NCBI GenBank assembly: GCA_050943535.1
Contig: JBMNPJ010000011.1
Location: 1 to 64,000, forward strand
DNA length: 64,000 nt
Source of the DNA: Massiliimalia sp050943535
Lineage (GTDB): Bacteria > Bacillota > Clostridia > Oscillospirales > Ruminococcaceae
Direction of reading: 5' to 3'
The translations under genes were made by a program, and so were the position numbers. Under the pieces are notes generated by a model, which worked only from the letters and a program-made list of their open reading frames with translations, had not been told where the DNA came from and ran no database searches. Below, one piece after another: positions 26,701-34,687 of the stretch. Within the stretch, counting starts at the first letter, position 1. Each line of letters starts with the position of its first letter.

Positions 26701-26713
26701 AACCGAAAAATAA
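23702..26713 (+). CDS. GH2 beta-galactosidase (LacZ type), 1003 aa
   Basis: Cytoplasmic retaining beta-galactosidase of full LacZ length. Five-domain layout: sugar-binding jelly roll (about 35-210), immunoglobulin-like domain, TIM barrel (about 310-610) and C-terminal beta-sandwich domains. Catalytic residues are the acid/base E441 in LGNESGYG and the nucleophile E513 in LCEYCHAMGNG; VNRHDSDP is the conserved substrate-site histidine motif. No signal peptide. Ten bases separate it from the downstream GH38, so both enzymes are co-produced and probably degrade the same imported oligosaccharide. Confidence 0.95.
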   Translation: MRLEPYYENPQTLHVGTQPPRSFYVPVSAGEPFAWQVSQSDRAVMLNGEWDFFWANSLEELPQELHELWENGKTKPIPVPSCWQNFGYDQIQYVNTRYPFPFDPPYVPADTPCGVYHRTFVYESQLEQEQVYLNFDGVDSCFYLWLNDQFVGYSQVSHANSEFLVTPYLKEGENHCTVLVMKWCDGSYLEDQDKFRYSGIFRDVYYLRRPETHIWDYSVHTSVKDNGKTAGVQVDMQWKGDGRQPVSYCFKDPSGKTIGQGTTQETGFYLEVEQPLLWNGETPYLYELIMVCGQEQISQKVGIRELSIENRTVLLNGKPIKLKGVNRHDSDPFTGAAITVEQAEKDLRLMRQHNINAIRTSHYPNSPWMPYLCDVYGFYLMSESDIETHGTACIYGGNNEKTFGLIAQDPMFEQAILDRVQRNVLRDKNHPSIISWSLGNESGYGVNFEKAGRWVKEYDPTRLTHYEGAVHQMAGHENDRSMLDLESRMYPPLDFVESYLTDESNEKPFVLCEYCHAMGNGPGDLEEYMEQIYAYPNHLGGFVWEWCDHSAVVDYQKDGSPEYRYGGDSGEVLHDGNFCCDGLVYPDRRPHTGLLEYKNVLRPVRVTKFDQTQKTVTLKNTMDFLSCDQFVQISWELSWDGEVVCQGVLEPLSILPHEAGTVNIPWTVDSQKDCVLRLIYHNTRETSLVAAGQELGFDEIWLHKKQPLSLSWTKTDSQKGMICQDDSRIQIAYQDFKYTFSKKTGLPVSMMKNGKEWLTRPVEWNLFRAPTDNDGNVKVQWMEAGYHRTRTKVREMDVLSGDTLGVSFRLVINADAIQNILSLSGQWVVLEDGSLSLQLEGERDVTLPFLPRFGLRLFLDRSFEQVSYLGYGPHESYEDKHRSCYFGRFCTHVDSMWEDYIRPQENGNRFGCRNMSLTGHGKELLAEGGEFFCFQASRYSWENIWQKKHNWELKPGTETVLCLDYRQSGVGSNSCGPELLPKYRLEEANFQWNIRLNIQETEK

Positions 26714-26723
26714 GGAGAATTTT

Positions 26724-29700
26724 ATGCCATTTTATTTTTATCATAAAGAACGGCTGGCTCGTCAGATCGATCAGCTGGCCCGTCTGCGCTACCGCAATTT
26801 AGTGACAGTTCCTGCATTTGAAGTGTTTGAGGATTCCGGGGAAAACGGGGTGACTGCTCCGGACCCACAGCGCCATCTGAAAACCATGCAGCTGGGAGAA
26901 CACTGGAAAGGAAAGGATTCCTATTTCTGGTTCTGCGCCAGCGCAGAAATTCCTCAGTCCATAGAAGGAACCTGCCCCATTGGGATTTTTGACTTCGGCA
27001 AAACAGATATGGGTTCCAATGGATTTGAAAGCTTACTTTACTTAAACGGCAAACGGACTCAGGCAGTAGACCAAAACCATAAAGAAGTATTTTTTGATCC
27101 TTCTTTGGAAGGAAAGTCCTGTGAACTTTCTTTCCGGGTTTGGAGCGGGCTGGATGACGGTCAGGTGGTTTGGGTAGAACACCAGATTCGTCAGGCGGAA
27201 ATCGGCCTTTTGGACCGGGCAACCGATGAATTTTACTACATGGCAAAAAATATTTTTGACACCATGCAGGAACTTCATGACGATGAACCGGACAAGACCT
27301 ATCTTTTGAATATGGTGGTAGAAGCATTTGGAAAGATCAATTTTGCAAAACCGGGCAGCGAAGAATTTTACGCTTCTGTCCGGGAGGCAAATGACTTTTT
27401 GAATGAAACCTTTGACGGTTCCCGGAAAATGGATGTGGATGTTACTTTGATTGGCCATACCCATATTGATGCGGCATGGCTTTGGCGGCTGACCCACACC
27501 CGGGAAAAATGCGCCCGTTCTTTTTCTACGGTAAACCGGCTGATGGAACTGTATCCGGATTATAAATTCCTCCAGACACAGGCACAGCTGTACGATTATA
27601 TTAAAACAGACTATCCGGATCTGTATGAACAGATTAAACAGCGGGTAGCAGAAGGCCGTTGGGAACCGGCTGGCGCCATGTGGGTAGAGTGCGACTGCAA
27701 CCTGGTATCCGGGGAAAGCCTGGTGCGTCAGATTTTATACGGCACCCGTTTCTTTGAACAGGAATTTGGATACCACAACGACTTTTTGTGGCTCCCAGAC
27801 GTATTTGGATATTCCTGGGCACTGCCTCAGATCTTAAAACAGTTTGGCATTAAAACCTTTGTAACCACTAAAATCAGCTGGAACGATACCAACAAGCTCC
27901 CTTATGACACATTCCGTTGGAGAGGGATCGACGGGTCTGAAGTGCTGGCTCATTTTATTACCTGTCCGGAACATTCCGACAACCGCTATTATACTTATAA
28001 CGGGATCATTGACCCTTACATGGTGCGGGGTGTGTGGAGCGAATACGCAAACAAAGATGTAAACACCAACCTTTTGATTCCTTATGGCTATGGAGACGGA
28101 GGCGGAGGCGCCAACCGGGATATGCTGGAAAACCTGCGCTGCATTCAAAAACTGCCAGGCCTGCCGCGGGTAAAAAGCCAGCGTGCTGCAGAATATTTTA
28201 AAACACTGAATCAGACCTTTGAGGAAAATGCCCGGAAAGGCTATGTTCCTGTATGGGACGGGGAACTGTATCTGGAATTCCATCGGGGAACCTACACCTC
28301 TCAGGCATATAATAAAAAGACCAACCGTTACCTGGAATTCCTCATGCAGACTGCGGAAACTCTGTGCGGACTGGCTATGGCTGCTCATCATGCAGAATAT
28401 CCTCAGCAGTCTTTCCAGGAAGCTTGGAAGATTATTCTCCGCCAGCAGTTCCACGATGTTATCCCTGGTTCTTCTATCCGTCAGGTGTATGAGGACTCCC
28501 ATACTGAGTACGCTCAGGCGGAAGAATGGATTCTGCAGAATGCTGCAAAAGCCGCTTCCTGCTTCACAGAACCATGCAAAGACGCAGTTACTGTCTTTAA
28601 TCCAATCAACTGGAACCGGAACACATTGGTTCGGATTCACAACGCCCAAGGAAAGGTGTTCTGTGACGAATCCGGTCAGGTGATGCCAGGATATGCCGAC
28701 GGCGATACTGTACTGGTACAGATGCCGCTGCAGCCTCTGCGCTTTGCGACTCTCTATGCAAAACCGGGAGAATACAGCCGAACAGAACTGGAACATAAAA
28801 ATACAGCCGAAACCGAATTTTATCGGGTAGAATGGAATGAAAAGGGACATCTGGTATCTGTATTTGACAAGGAAGCCCAGAGAGAATTGATTCCAGACGG
28901 GGAAGAAGCCAATGTATTCCAGCTGTTTGAAGATAAACCGCGGCAGTTTGACGCATGGGAAATGGAAATTTCCTTTGAAAACAAAATGAATCAGGTAGAA
29001 ACACTCAAGTCTGTGAAAGCGGAAGAAACTCCTTTGGGGATCTTCGTACACTTTGTCTGGGAATACCGGGATACCACCATTTCTCAGACCATGCGCCTGT
29101 ATCATCACACCAGAAGAATTGACTTTGTCACCGATGTGGACTGGAAAGAACGGGAAACATTAATGAAAGTGGCATTCCCGCTGAATATCCGTGCTACTGA
29201 CGCAAGATATGACATCCAGTTTGGGAATATCCGCCGTCCGATTACCAGAAATACTTCCTGGGAAGCGGCAAAATATGAGGTGGTTGGTCATAAATGGGCA
29301 GAACTTTCTGAAACCCATTATGGTGTAGCACTGATGAATGACTGTAAATATGGCTATGACATTAAAGAACATACCATGCGTTTGACTCTGCTTAAATCTG
29401 CCGCTTATCCGGATGCTACCGCAGATTACGGCAAACAGGAATTTACCTATTCTCTGTATCCTCATCAGGGAGAATGGTTTGACCAGAATGTAGAGCAGGT
29501 ATCCGCTGATTTAAACCACGGCGTATTTGTACTGCCTGAAACCAAGGCGTTGCAGCCGGAAGAGATGGTTTCCTTCACCAGCTCCATGATCTCCCTGGAT
29601 GCTTTGAAAAAGTCCGAAGACGGACAGGACGTAATTGTTCGTTTCCACGAATTTGCAGGCTGCCGTACCAGCACCGATGTATGCTGGAATCTGCCGGTTG

Positions 29701-29819
29701 CCAAGTGGTGTGAAACCGATTTGGCAGAAAATCCGGTAACTCCATGGCAGACAGGACCAATTCGCGTTTCTGTGAAGCCGTATGAACTGAAAACCATTCG
29801 AATTGTCACAGAAGGATAA
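26724..29819 (+). CDS. GH38 alpha-mannosidase, 1031 aa
   Basis: Large GH38 enzyme of the vacuolar/Ams1 layout: a 240-residue N-terminal beta domain before the catalytic domain. Zinc ligands H247 and D249 (HTHIDAAWLW), nucleophile D359 in WLPDVFGYS, zinc histidine H577 in QFHDVIPGSS. The C-terminal half is the beta-sandwich region. No signal peptide. It ends the transporter/GH2 operon and would remove alpha-mannose from the oligosaccharides that the GH2 enzyme trims of galactose. It differs in length and N-terminal domain from the GH38 at 211, and in motifs from the one at 52131. Confidence 0.95.
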   Translation: MPFYFYHKERLARQIDQLARLRYRNLVTVPAFEVFEDSGENGVTAPDPQRHLKTMQLGEHWKGKDSYFWFCASAEIPQSIEGTCPIGIFDFGKTDMGSNGFESLLYLNGKRTQAVDQNHKEVFFDPSLEGKSCELSFRVWSGLDDGQVVWVEHQIRQAEIGLLDRATDEFYYMAKNIFDTMQELHDDEPDKTYLLNMVVEAFGKINFAKPGSEEFYASVREANDFLNETFDGSRKMDVDVTLIGHTHIDAAWLWRLTHTREKCARSFSTVNRLMELYPDYKFLQTQAQLYDYIKTDYPDLYEQIKQRVAEGRWEPAGAMWVECDCNLVSGESLVRQILYGTRFFEQEFGYHNDFLWLPDVFGYSWALPQILKQFGIKTFVTTKISWNDTNKLPYDTFRWRGIDGSEVLAHFITCPEHSDNRYYTYNGIIDPYMVRGVWSEYANKDVNTNLLIPYGYGDGGGGANRDMLENLRCIQKLPGLPRVKSQRAAEYFKTLNQTFEENARKGYVPVWDGELYLEFHRGTYTSQAYNKKTNRYLEFLMQTAETLCGLAMAAHHAEYPQQSFQEAWKIILRQQFHDVIPGSSIRQVYEDSHTEYAQAEEWILQNAAKAASCFTEPCKDAVTVFNPINWNRNTLVRIHNAQGKVFCDESGQVMPGYADGDTVLVQMPLQPLRFATLYAKPGEYSRTELEHKNTAETEFYRVEWNEKGHLVSVFDKEAQRELIPDGEEANVFQLFEDKPRQFDAWEMEISFENKMNQVETLKSVKAEETPLGIFVHFVWEYRDTTISQTMRLYHHTRRIDFVTDVDWKERETLMKVAFPLNIRATDARYDIQFGNIRRPITRNTSWEAAKYEVVGHKWAELSETHYGVALMNDCKYGYDIKEHTMRLTLLKSAAYPDATADYGKQEFTYSLYPHQGEWFDQNVEQVSADLNHGVFVLPETKALQPEEMVSFTSSMISLDALKKSEDGQDVIVRFHEFAGCRTSTDVCWNLPVAKWCETDLAENPVTPWQTGPIRVSVKPYELKTIRIVTEG

Positions 29820-29899
29820 TTGTCTGTATGAACTAAGTGGTGAATTCTTTCTGTTACCCTGGCAAAATGTGTCTCCTTCGGATGTTGTCCGGCAGCGGG

Positions 29900-29928
29900 T
29901 GGACAAATAGGGCAGAATATGATATAAT
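29900..29928 (+). promoter_or_regulatory. luxS promoter
   Basis: TGGACA at 29900-29905 (one mismatch to TTGACA), 17-base spacer, TATAAT at 29923-29928. Confidence 0.7.
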
Positions 29929-29971
29929 ATCTTTCAAAATGTAAAGAAATAAGTTTCTTCAGAGAGGAAGA

Positions 29972-30442
29972 ATGGCAGTGGAAAAGATTACAAGTTTTAC
30001 CATTAATCATGATATTTTGGAAATTGGCATGTATATTTCCCGGGTAGACGGAGACATTGTGACTTATGATGTCCGCATGGTTCGTCCAAACTGCGGGGTG
30101 TATCCTTCCACCGCCAGTATGCATACCATTGAGCATCTGTTTGCCACCTATGCCCGCAACAGCCGCCTGACCGATCATGTGGTATATGTGGGACCTATGG
30201 GATGCCGGACAGGATTTTATCTGCTGACTCGTGGAATTTCTCATGAAGAAGCAATTCAATTGGTGAAAGACTCCTTTGAATTTATTTTAACATTTGAAGG
30301 TCCGATTCCCGGCGCAGAAAAAAGTGCAGAATGCGGAAACTATTTGGATCACGATTTAGCTGCTGCAAAACAGGACGTGCTGCCTTTGGTGGAACGTCTT
30401 AGAAAAGGATATACTCCGGCAGATTTGGTATACAAAGAGTAA
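29972..30442 (+). CDS. luxS: S-ribosylhomocysteine lyase LuxS
   Basis: Splits S-ribosylhomocysteine into homocysteine and the precursor of autoinducer-2; part of the activated methyl cycle. The metal site is H51 and H55 in HTIEH with C121 in AECGNY; the catalytic cysteine is C78 in GPMGCRTGFY. At 156 residues it is full length. The ribosome site AGAGAGGAAG precedes the ATG. It has its own promoter and is followed by a conserved hairpin at 30532. No other activated-methyl-cycle gene is adjacent. Confidence 0.97.
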   Translation: MAVEKITSFTINHDILEIGMYISRVDGDIVTYDVRMVRPNCGVYPSTASMHTIEHLFATYARNSRLTDHVVYVGPMGCRTGFYLLTRGISHEEAIQLVKDSFEFILTFEGPIPGAEKSAECGNYLDHDLAAAKQDVLPLVERLRKGYTPADLVYKE

Positions 30443-30766
30443 TTGTGCTCTTTGAATCGCAGGCGGAGATTGCAGTACTGATAAGCGGAATGCCAGTTGG
30501 TCTGGTGATAGATTGCAGGTGGTTTTTCCTTTGGGAGCGTTGCATTGCGGATGTTTTGCAGCGCTCCTTTTGCGCGTAGAGTGACTGGGTCTTAATTGTG
30601 AAATGTTTGGGAAATCTTTGGAAATAGTTACAAAATGGTTGCAAAATTTGAAATTACGAGTATAATGGTATTTGGTTGTTACTGATTTGTAATAAATTTC
30701 ATGAGATAGAAAAGTTCTGAACAGGGGAAGCAAACAGCCGGACAGGCTGTGGAAAGGATATGAATC
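30443..30766. other. Intergenic region luxS to M23 gene
   Basis: 324 bases without a gene. Holds the hairpin at 30532-30575 and the M23 promoter: TTGCAA 30639-30644, 16-base spacer, TATAAT 30661-30666. A weak promoter-like pair (TTGAAT 30452, TACTGA 30476) could start a short RNA ending at the hairpin. Confidence 0.5.
30532..30575 (+). terminator. Conserved hairpin with T run after luxS
   Basis: GGGAGCGTTGCA pairs with TGCAGCGCTCC and is followed by TTTT. It shares the pattern CTTT-GGAG-GTTGCAT and GTTTTGCAGC-CTCCTTTT with 8732-8776, and the one stem position that differs changes on both sides (T-A there, C-G here), keeping the stem. Confidence 0.7.
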
Positions 30767-32587
30767 ATGCTGCATAACATAGACAGTGACAAACTGTTGA
30801 AAGTGAAACAGAATGTAGAAAAATGGCTTCGATGTATATGGACATTTTTACAGGCAGGCGGACAAAAATTTGACCGCTTTTGGCATCATTGGGTATTGTT
30901 GGACGGCCATTTAGGAGAAAAAGTACAAGAATTTTTCCGTTGGGTTGGCAATAGTGTATTTGCAGGGATTGACCTGCTTCATGATTTGTGGGATCGCTTT
31001 TATGCGTTCCTCAAAAGGAAACACAGTCATCGAATCAGAAGATTTGCAAACCGTATTTTCAAAAAAGCAAAAGTGGTCTGGGGTTCCTGGAAGGTTCGGC
31101 TGAGTCCGCCTTTTGTTACCTTGTCCCATGTGGGCAAAGGGCTATACCATGCGGGAAAGGACTCTAAAGGAAAACCGTTTGGAGAACGGGTTCGTTATTT
31201 CTTTTCTGCTGTGAAACAGGGAATGCAGGCCAATCGGTCTGTCTGCAAAACCATGATCAATTATCTGCTGCCTTTAGCAGGGATTGCAGTGTTTGTGTTT
31301 ACAGTAAGCTTTGCGGCAAACCGCACTTTTGTGGTAAAGGTGTCTTATCGGGATCAGGATTTGGGATATGTAACCAATGAATCTGTTGCCAATGCCGCTA
31401 CAGAAATTGTACAGAGCCGAATGGTTTACCAGGACGGCGCAGAACCTTTGGAAATCAAACCCAGCTACTCCGTAGAGATGGTCAGCGATGAAAAAGTGAT
31501 GACTGAATACCAGCTGGCGGATGCAATTATTCAGTATTCCGGCGACGAGATGACCGAGGCGGAAGGATTGTATATTGACGGAACTTTTTACGGCGCTGTA
31601 GAGGAGTCCGGAAAGATTCAGGAAACACTGGATTCCATTCTTTCTGAATATCAGACCGAAGGGGTGGAAGACGTTCAGTTTGTCAACAATATTGAAATTG
31701 TAGAGGGACTGTATTTATCCAATAATATTGAAACATTGGATGAAATGAAAACGCTGATTACCGGTGATGTTCAGGCAGAGTCTTATTATACGGTAGTAGA
31801 AGGGGATACTCCTTGGGATGTAGCTCAGAAAAATAATATGGCGTATTCTGATTTGAAAGCGCTCAACCCCAATATTGAAGAAGTGTCCTATTTCCAGCCG
31901 GGAGCTCAGATTTTGCTGACACAGTCTGAAGCATTTTTGCCGGTTCAGGTAACCAAGCAGGAAGTATATACTCAGTCAGTGGCATATGAAACCCAGGTGA
32001 CAGAATCCAACCAATATGCGAAAGGTACCAGCAAGGTAGAGCAAAAAGGGGAATACGGGGAAAACCAGATTACAGCGAAGGTCACTTATGTGAATAATCA
32101 GGAAGTTTCCCGCGAAATTATCAGCAGTGAAGTGGTAAAGGAACCGGTTACAGAAAAAGTAATCAAGGGAACTGCAGACTATACAAACATTTCTTCAGAA
32201 ACCGGATCCAGCGGATTTATTAATCCGCTTCCAGGAAGCTATTTGTCTTCCGGATATGGTGCCCGTTGGGGAACCACCCATAAGGGATTGGATCTGTGTG
32301 TACGGGGTGGTACGTACGGAAAAGCAATCTGTGCTTCTGCAGGTGGTACCGTAGTATTTGCGGGACGTTCCGGCGCATATGGAAACCTGGTAAAAATTCG
32401 GCATGCCAACGGCGTAGAAACCTGGTATGCTCATACCAGTCAGATTGTGGTTTCTTCCGGACAAGTAGTCAGCCAGGGACAACTCATTGCATATGCAGGT
32501 GCTAGCGGTGACGTAACAGGTCCTCATCTGCACTTTGAAGTACGTGTAAACGGGATTCCGCAGAATCCATCCAACTATATTGGATAA
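30767..32587 (+). CDS. Membrane-anchored M23 endopeptidase with LysM and G5 domains, 606 aa
   Basis: Predicted peptidoglycan endopeptidase. A basic 165-residue cytoplasmic N-terminus precedes one transmembrane segment (about 165-187, LLPLAGIAVFVFTVSFA). Outside lie an unassigned region, a LysM domain (about 345-390, YYTVVEGDTPWDVAQ), a G5 domain (about 395-470, ending VTEKVIKGT) and the C-terminal M23 domain. Zinc residues are H505 and D509 in HKGLDL and H589 in HLHFEV. All catalytic residues are present. The long charged N-terminus is unusual for the family. It is monocistronic, with promoter at 30639-30666 and terminator at 32625-32658. Confidence 0.92.
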   Translation: MLHNIDSDKLLKVKQNVEKWLRCIWTFLQAGGQKFDRFWHHWVLLDGHLGEKVQEFFRWVGNSVFAGIDLLHDLWDRFYAFLKRKHSHRIRRFANRIFKKAKVVWGSWKVRLSPPFVTLSHVGKGLYHAGKDSKGKPFGERVRYFFSAVKQGMQANRSVCKTMINYLLPLAGIAVFVFTVSFAANRTFVVKVSYRDQDLGYVTNESVANAATEIVQSRMVYQDGAEPLEIKPSYSVEMVSDEKVMTEYQLADAIIQYSGDEMTEAEGLYIDGTFYGAVEESGKIQETLDSILSEYQTEGVEDVQFVNNIEIVEGLYLSNNIETLDEMKTLITGDVQAESYYTVVEGDTPWDVAQKNNMAYSDLKALNPNIEEVSYFQPGAQILLTQSEAFLPVQVTKQEVYTQSVAYETQVTESNQYAKGTSKVEQKGEYGENQITAKVTYVNNQEVSREIISSEVVKEPVTEKVIKGTADYTNISSETGSSGFINPLPGSYLSSGYGARWGTTHKGLDLCVRGGTYGKAICASAGGTVVFAGRSGAYGNLVKIRHANGVETWYAHTSQIVVSSGQVVSQGQLIAYAGASGDVTGPHLHFEVRVNGIPQNPSNYIG

Positions 32588-32624
32588 GAGGAAATTTTGT
32601 TGTTTTATGTAATTGAATACCATG

Positions 32625-32658
32625 AAAATGCAGACTGTCTATGACAGTCTGCATTTTT
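32625..32658 (+). terminator. Terminator of the M23 gene
   Basis: AAATGCAGACTGTC, loop TAT, GACAGTCTGCATTT followed by further T. Confidence 0.88.
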
Positions 32659-32689
32659 GCGTTACAACCGGCTGTGTCCTATGGAAATC

Positions 32690-32718
32690 TTGACTTATAA
32701 CGGATTCCATGATATAAT
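32690..32718 (+). promoter_or_regulatory. Promoter of the tRNA-Arg/tRNA-Val unit
   Basis: TTGACT 32690-32695, 17-base spacer, TATAAT 32713-32718. The stretch from GATTCCATGATATAAT into TTTAA closely matches the tRNA-Arg(ACG) promoter at 15220. Confidence 0.75.
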
Positions 32719-32744
32719 ATTTAACACTGTATTGCTCGCAATTT

Positions 32745-32821
32745 GCATCTATAGCTCAGGAGGATAGAGCGCTCCCCTCCTAAGGGAGAGGCCGCTGGTT
32801 CGAATCCAGCTAGGTGTGCCA
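32745..32821 (+). tRNA. tRNA-Arg (anticodon CCT)
   Basis: 77 bases with encoded CCA. Acceptor GCATCTA pairs with TAGGTGT; anticodon stem CTCCC/GGGAG encloses CTCCTAA with anticodon CCT, reading AGG; T arm GCTGG TTCGAAT CCAGC. Followed by a spacer that can form a hairpin (CTACGG 32823-32828 with CCGTAG 32836-32841) before the next tRNA. Confidence 0.94.
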
Positions 32822-32860
32822 GCTACGGCGTCGTCCCGTAGACGGCGCCGCAGTATATTT

Positions 32861-32937
32861 GAAGGTGTAGCTCAGTTGGTTAGAGTACCTGCTTGACATG
32901 CAGGGGGTCGATGGTTCAAGTCCATTCATCTTCACCA
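32861..32937 (+). tRNA. tRNA-Val (anticodon GAC)
   Basis: 77 bases with encoded CCA. Acceptor GAAGGTG pairs with CATCTTC; anticodon stem CCTGC/GCAGG encloses TTGACAT with anticodon GAC; T arm ATGG TTCAAGT CCAT. Probably co-transcribed with the upstream tRNA-Arg. Confidence 0.94.
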
Positions 32938-32944
32938 AAAAGAA

Positions 32945-32978
32945 CCCGGAGTTGAAATGATACTCCGGGATTTTATTT
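32945..32978 (+). terminator. Terminator of the tRNA pair
   Basis: CCCGGAGT (32945-32952), loop of nine, ACTCCGGG (32962-32969), then an ATTTTATTTT tail. Confidence 0.85.
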
Positions 32979-33058
32979 TATATTTTTATTGTCTGCAGTA
33001 TAAAAAATCCTCTTAAAACATTGTCAGTTTTAACATGCTTTTTTATGGCAAATATTGA

Positions 33059-33086
33059 TTGACTTTTCATATCCCTGTGCTAAAAT
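33059..33086 (+). promoter_or_regulatory. Promoter of the third URO-D-family gene
   Basis: TTGACT 33059-33064, 16-base spacer, TAAAAT 33081-33086. Transcription would start about 70 bases upstream of the TTG start codon. Confidence 0.6.
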
Positions 33087-33163
33087 GAGGACAACAGGAA
33101 CGGAAACGATGCCGCAGGTGAACGGATTTTAGGGCGGCTGTTTCTTAAAAGGAGGTCAGAACA

Positions 33164-34219
33164 TTGTCTTATGCAGATGGAATGGCGGCATTAAATCTGG
33201 AATTCAGCGACAGGGTGCCCCGGACGGAATATTCTGCTGATACTCATTGGCCGCTGGTAAAAGCAGTGACTGGACTGAATGCAGATCAAAACAGCAGTCC
33301 GGAAATCCAGCGTCAAGCAAGCCTGGAATTTATGAAGCGTTGGAACTATGATTTTTGCTGGTCTATTTTAACCCATAACCAGATTTTTGGGGAGAAATAC
33401 ACCAGGATGGGACATGCGGTTTATGCCGCAGGAGGCGTGGATTACAACAATCAGGTTTGGCAGGCGTTTTCTTCTGTAGAAGAAATCTTGAATTTGGATA
33501 TGGAAGCGGTTTACGGTGTGCCGGATCAGGCAAAGCTGATTAAGGAATACAACGATCACTACGATTCCCAGAAGGATTTGGCGCCCTACATGGTGACTAT
33601 GACTGGAATCTATGTCACCTGCATTTCTGGGCTGATAGAGTTGTTTGGCTGGGAAATGCTTTTGGAAGCTCTGGGAACCGATCCGGAAGGGTTTGGCAGA
33701 GTGGCAGACCGATATTGCCGCTGGATGCAGTCTTATTTTACGGCGCTGGCCCAAAGCAAGGCACCGGTTGTTATGATTCACGATGATATTGTGTGGACAG
33801 AAGGGCCGTTTGTTCACCCTGACTGGTACCGAAAATATGTGTTCCCCAATTATCAAAAGATGTTTGCACCTTTGCGGGAAGCCGGAAAAAAGATCTTGTA
33901 CACCTCTGACGGAACTTATACGGCGTTTGTGGATGACATTGCACCTTTGGTGGATGGGTTTGTCATGGAGCCTACCACAGATATGGAGTATATTGCCAAT
34001 CGGTACGGCAAAACCCATGTGTTTGTGGGGAATGGAGATACCCGGATTTTGCTCAGTGGGTCCAAAGAGGAAATTTATCAGGAAGTAAAACGGTGTATGG
34101 ATATTGGAAAACAGTACCCGGGATTTTTTATGGCAATCGGAAATCACATTCCCGCCAATACACCTGTGGAAAATGCTTTGTGGTATGAGGAATGCTACGA
34201 AAAACTCAGCAGAAGATGA
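33164..34219 (+). CDS. URO-D-family protein, divergent copy 3, 351 aa
   Basis: Same superfamily as the genes at 4359 and 13174 but more distant. It has the central HDDIVWTEGPFVHPDWYRKYVFP segment (split here as HDDIVWTEG and HPDWYRKYVFP) and a C-terminal VGNGDTRILLSGS segment matching the family GT-x-EQI region. The HSCG motif of the other two is replaced by YTSDGTY, so the H-x-C metal/thiol site is missing. The TTG start is supported by AAAAGGAGGT seven bases upstream; no better ATG exists. It stands alone with its own promoter, away from glycosidases. Function unknown. Confidence 0.78.
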   Translation: MSYADGMAALNLEFSDRVPRTEYSADTHWPLVKAVTGLNADQNSSPEIQRQASLEFMKRWNYDFCWSILTHNQIFGEKYTRMGHAVYAAGGVDYNNQVWQAFSSVEEILNLDMEAVYGVPDQAKLIKEYNDHYDSQKDLAPYMVTMTGIYVTCISGLIELFGWEMLLEALGTDPEGFGRVADRYCRWMQSYFTALAQSKAPVVMIHDDIVWTEGPFVHPDWYRKYVFPNYQKMFAPLREAGKKILYTSDGTYTAFVDDIAPLVDGFVMEPTTDMEYIANRYGKTHVFVGNGDTRILLSGSKEEIYQEVKRCMDIGKQYPGFFMAIGNHIPANTPVENALWYEECYEKLSRR

Positions 34220-34243
34220 AAAACCAGAATCCTGAGAATTTCA

Positions 34244-34272
34244 TTGATTTTTACAGGGAAATGTGCCATAAT
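34244..34272 (+). promoter_or_regulatory. Promoter of the DUF1292 gene
   Basis: TTGATT 34244-34249, 17-base spacer, CATAAT 34267-34272. Confidence 0.55.
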
Positions 34273-34324
34273 AAAGGTACCATCAAAAGCCAACTTGTGC
34301 TTATGAAAAAAGGAGGTTTCTATT

Positions 34325-34630
34325 ATGGAACACAATCATGAAGAAGAATTCAACGAAACTTTGGAAAACACCATTACTTTAACCGATGACGACGGCAGTG
34401 AAATTTCTTTTGAATATATTGATTCTCTGGTTTATGAAGACAAAGAATATGTTGCTTTGCTTCCATGCCAGGACGAAGATGACGAGCTGGTAATTCTGCA
34501 GGTAGAACCGGATCCTGATAACGAGGAATACGAACAGTATCTGTCTGTGGATGATGAAGATTTGTTGGAACGGGTGTTTGATGAGTTTAAAAAACGCCTT
34601 TCCGAACAGTTCGACTTTTTAGAAGATTGA
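34325..34630 (+). CDS. DUF1292-family acidic protein (YrzB-like), 101 aa
   Basis: Small, very acidic cytoplasmic protein matching DUF1292: ITLTDDDGSEISFEYIDSLVYEDKEYVALLP, then an acidic linker and ILQVEPDPDNEEYEQYLSVDD (both read here in pieces), and a C-terminal helix FDEFKKRLSEQF. The family is widespread in Firmicutes and often near yrrK/yrzL; that context is absent. Molecular function is not known. It has AAAGGAGG before the ATG and its own promoter and terminator. Confidence 0.88.
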   Translation: MEHNHEEEFNETLENTITLTDDDGSEISFEYIDSLVYEDKEYVALLPCQDEDDELVILQVEPDPDNEEYEQYLSVDDEDLLERVFDEFKKRLSEQFDFLED

Positions 34631-34657
34631 TCTGCACGGTTAACGTTGACGCAGAAA

Positions 34658-34687
34658 GCTGCTGCCCTTTTGGGCTGCGGCTTTTTT
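34658..34687 (+). terminator. Terminator of the DUF1292 gene
   Basis: GCTGCTGCCC (34658-34667), loop TTTT, GGGCTGCGGC (34672-34681) with one mismatch, then TTTTTT. Confidence 0.85.

Noticed and set aside
27834..29108. 424-codon open frame on the minus strand
   Set aside because: Antisense to GH38 at 26724; no domain or ribosome site.
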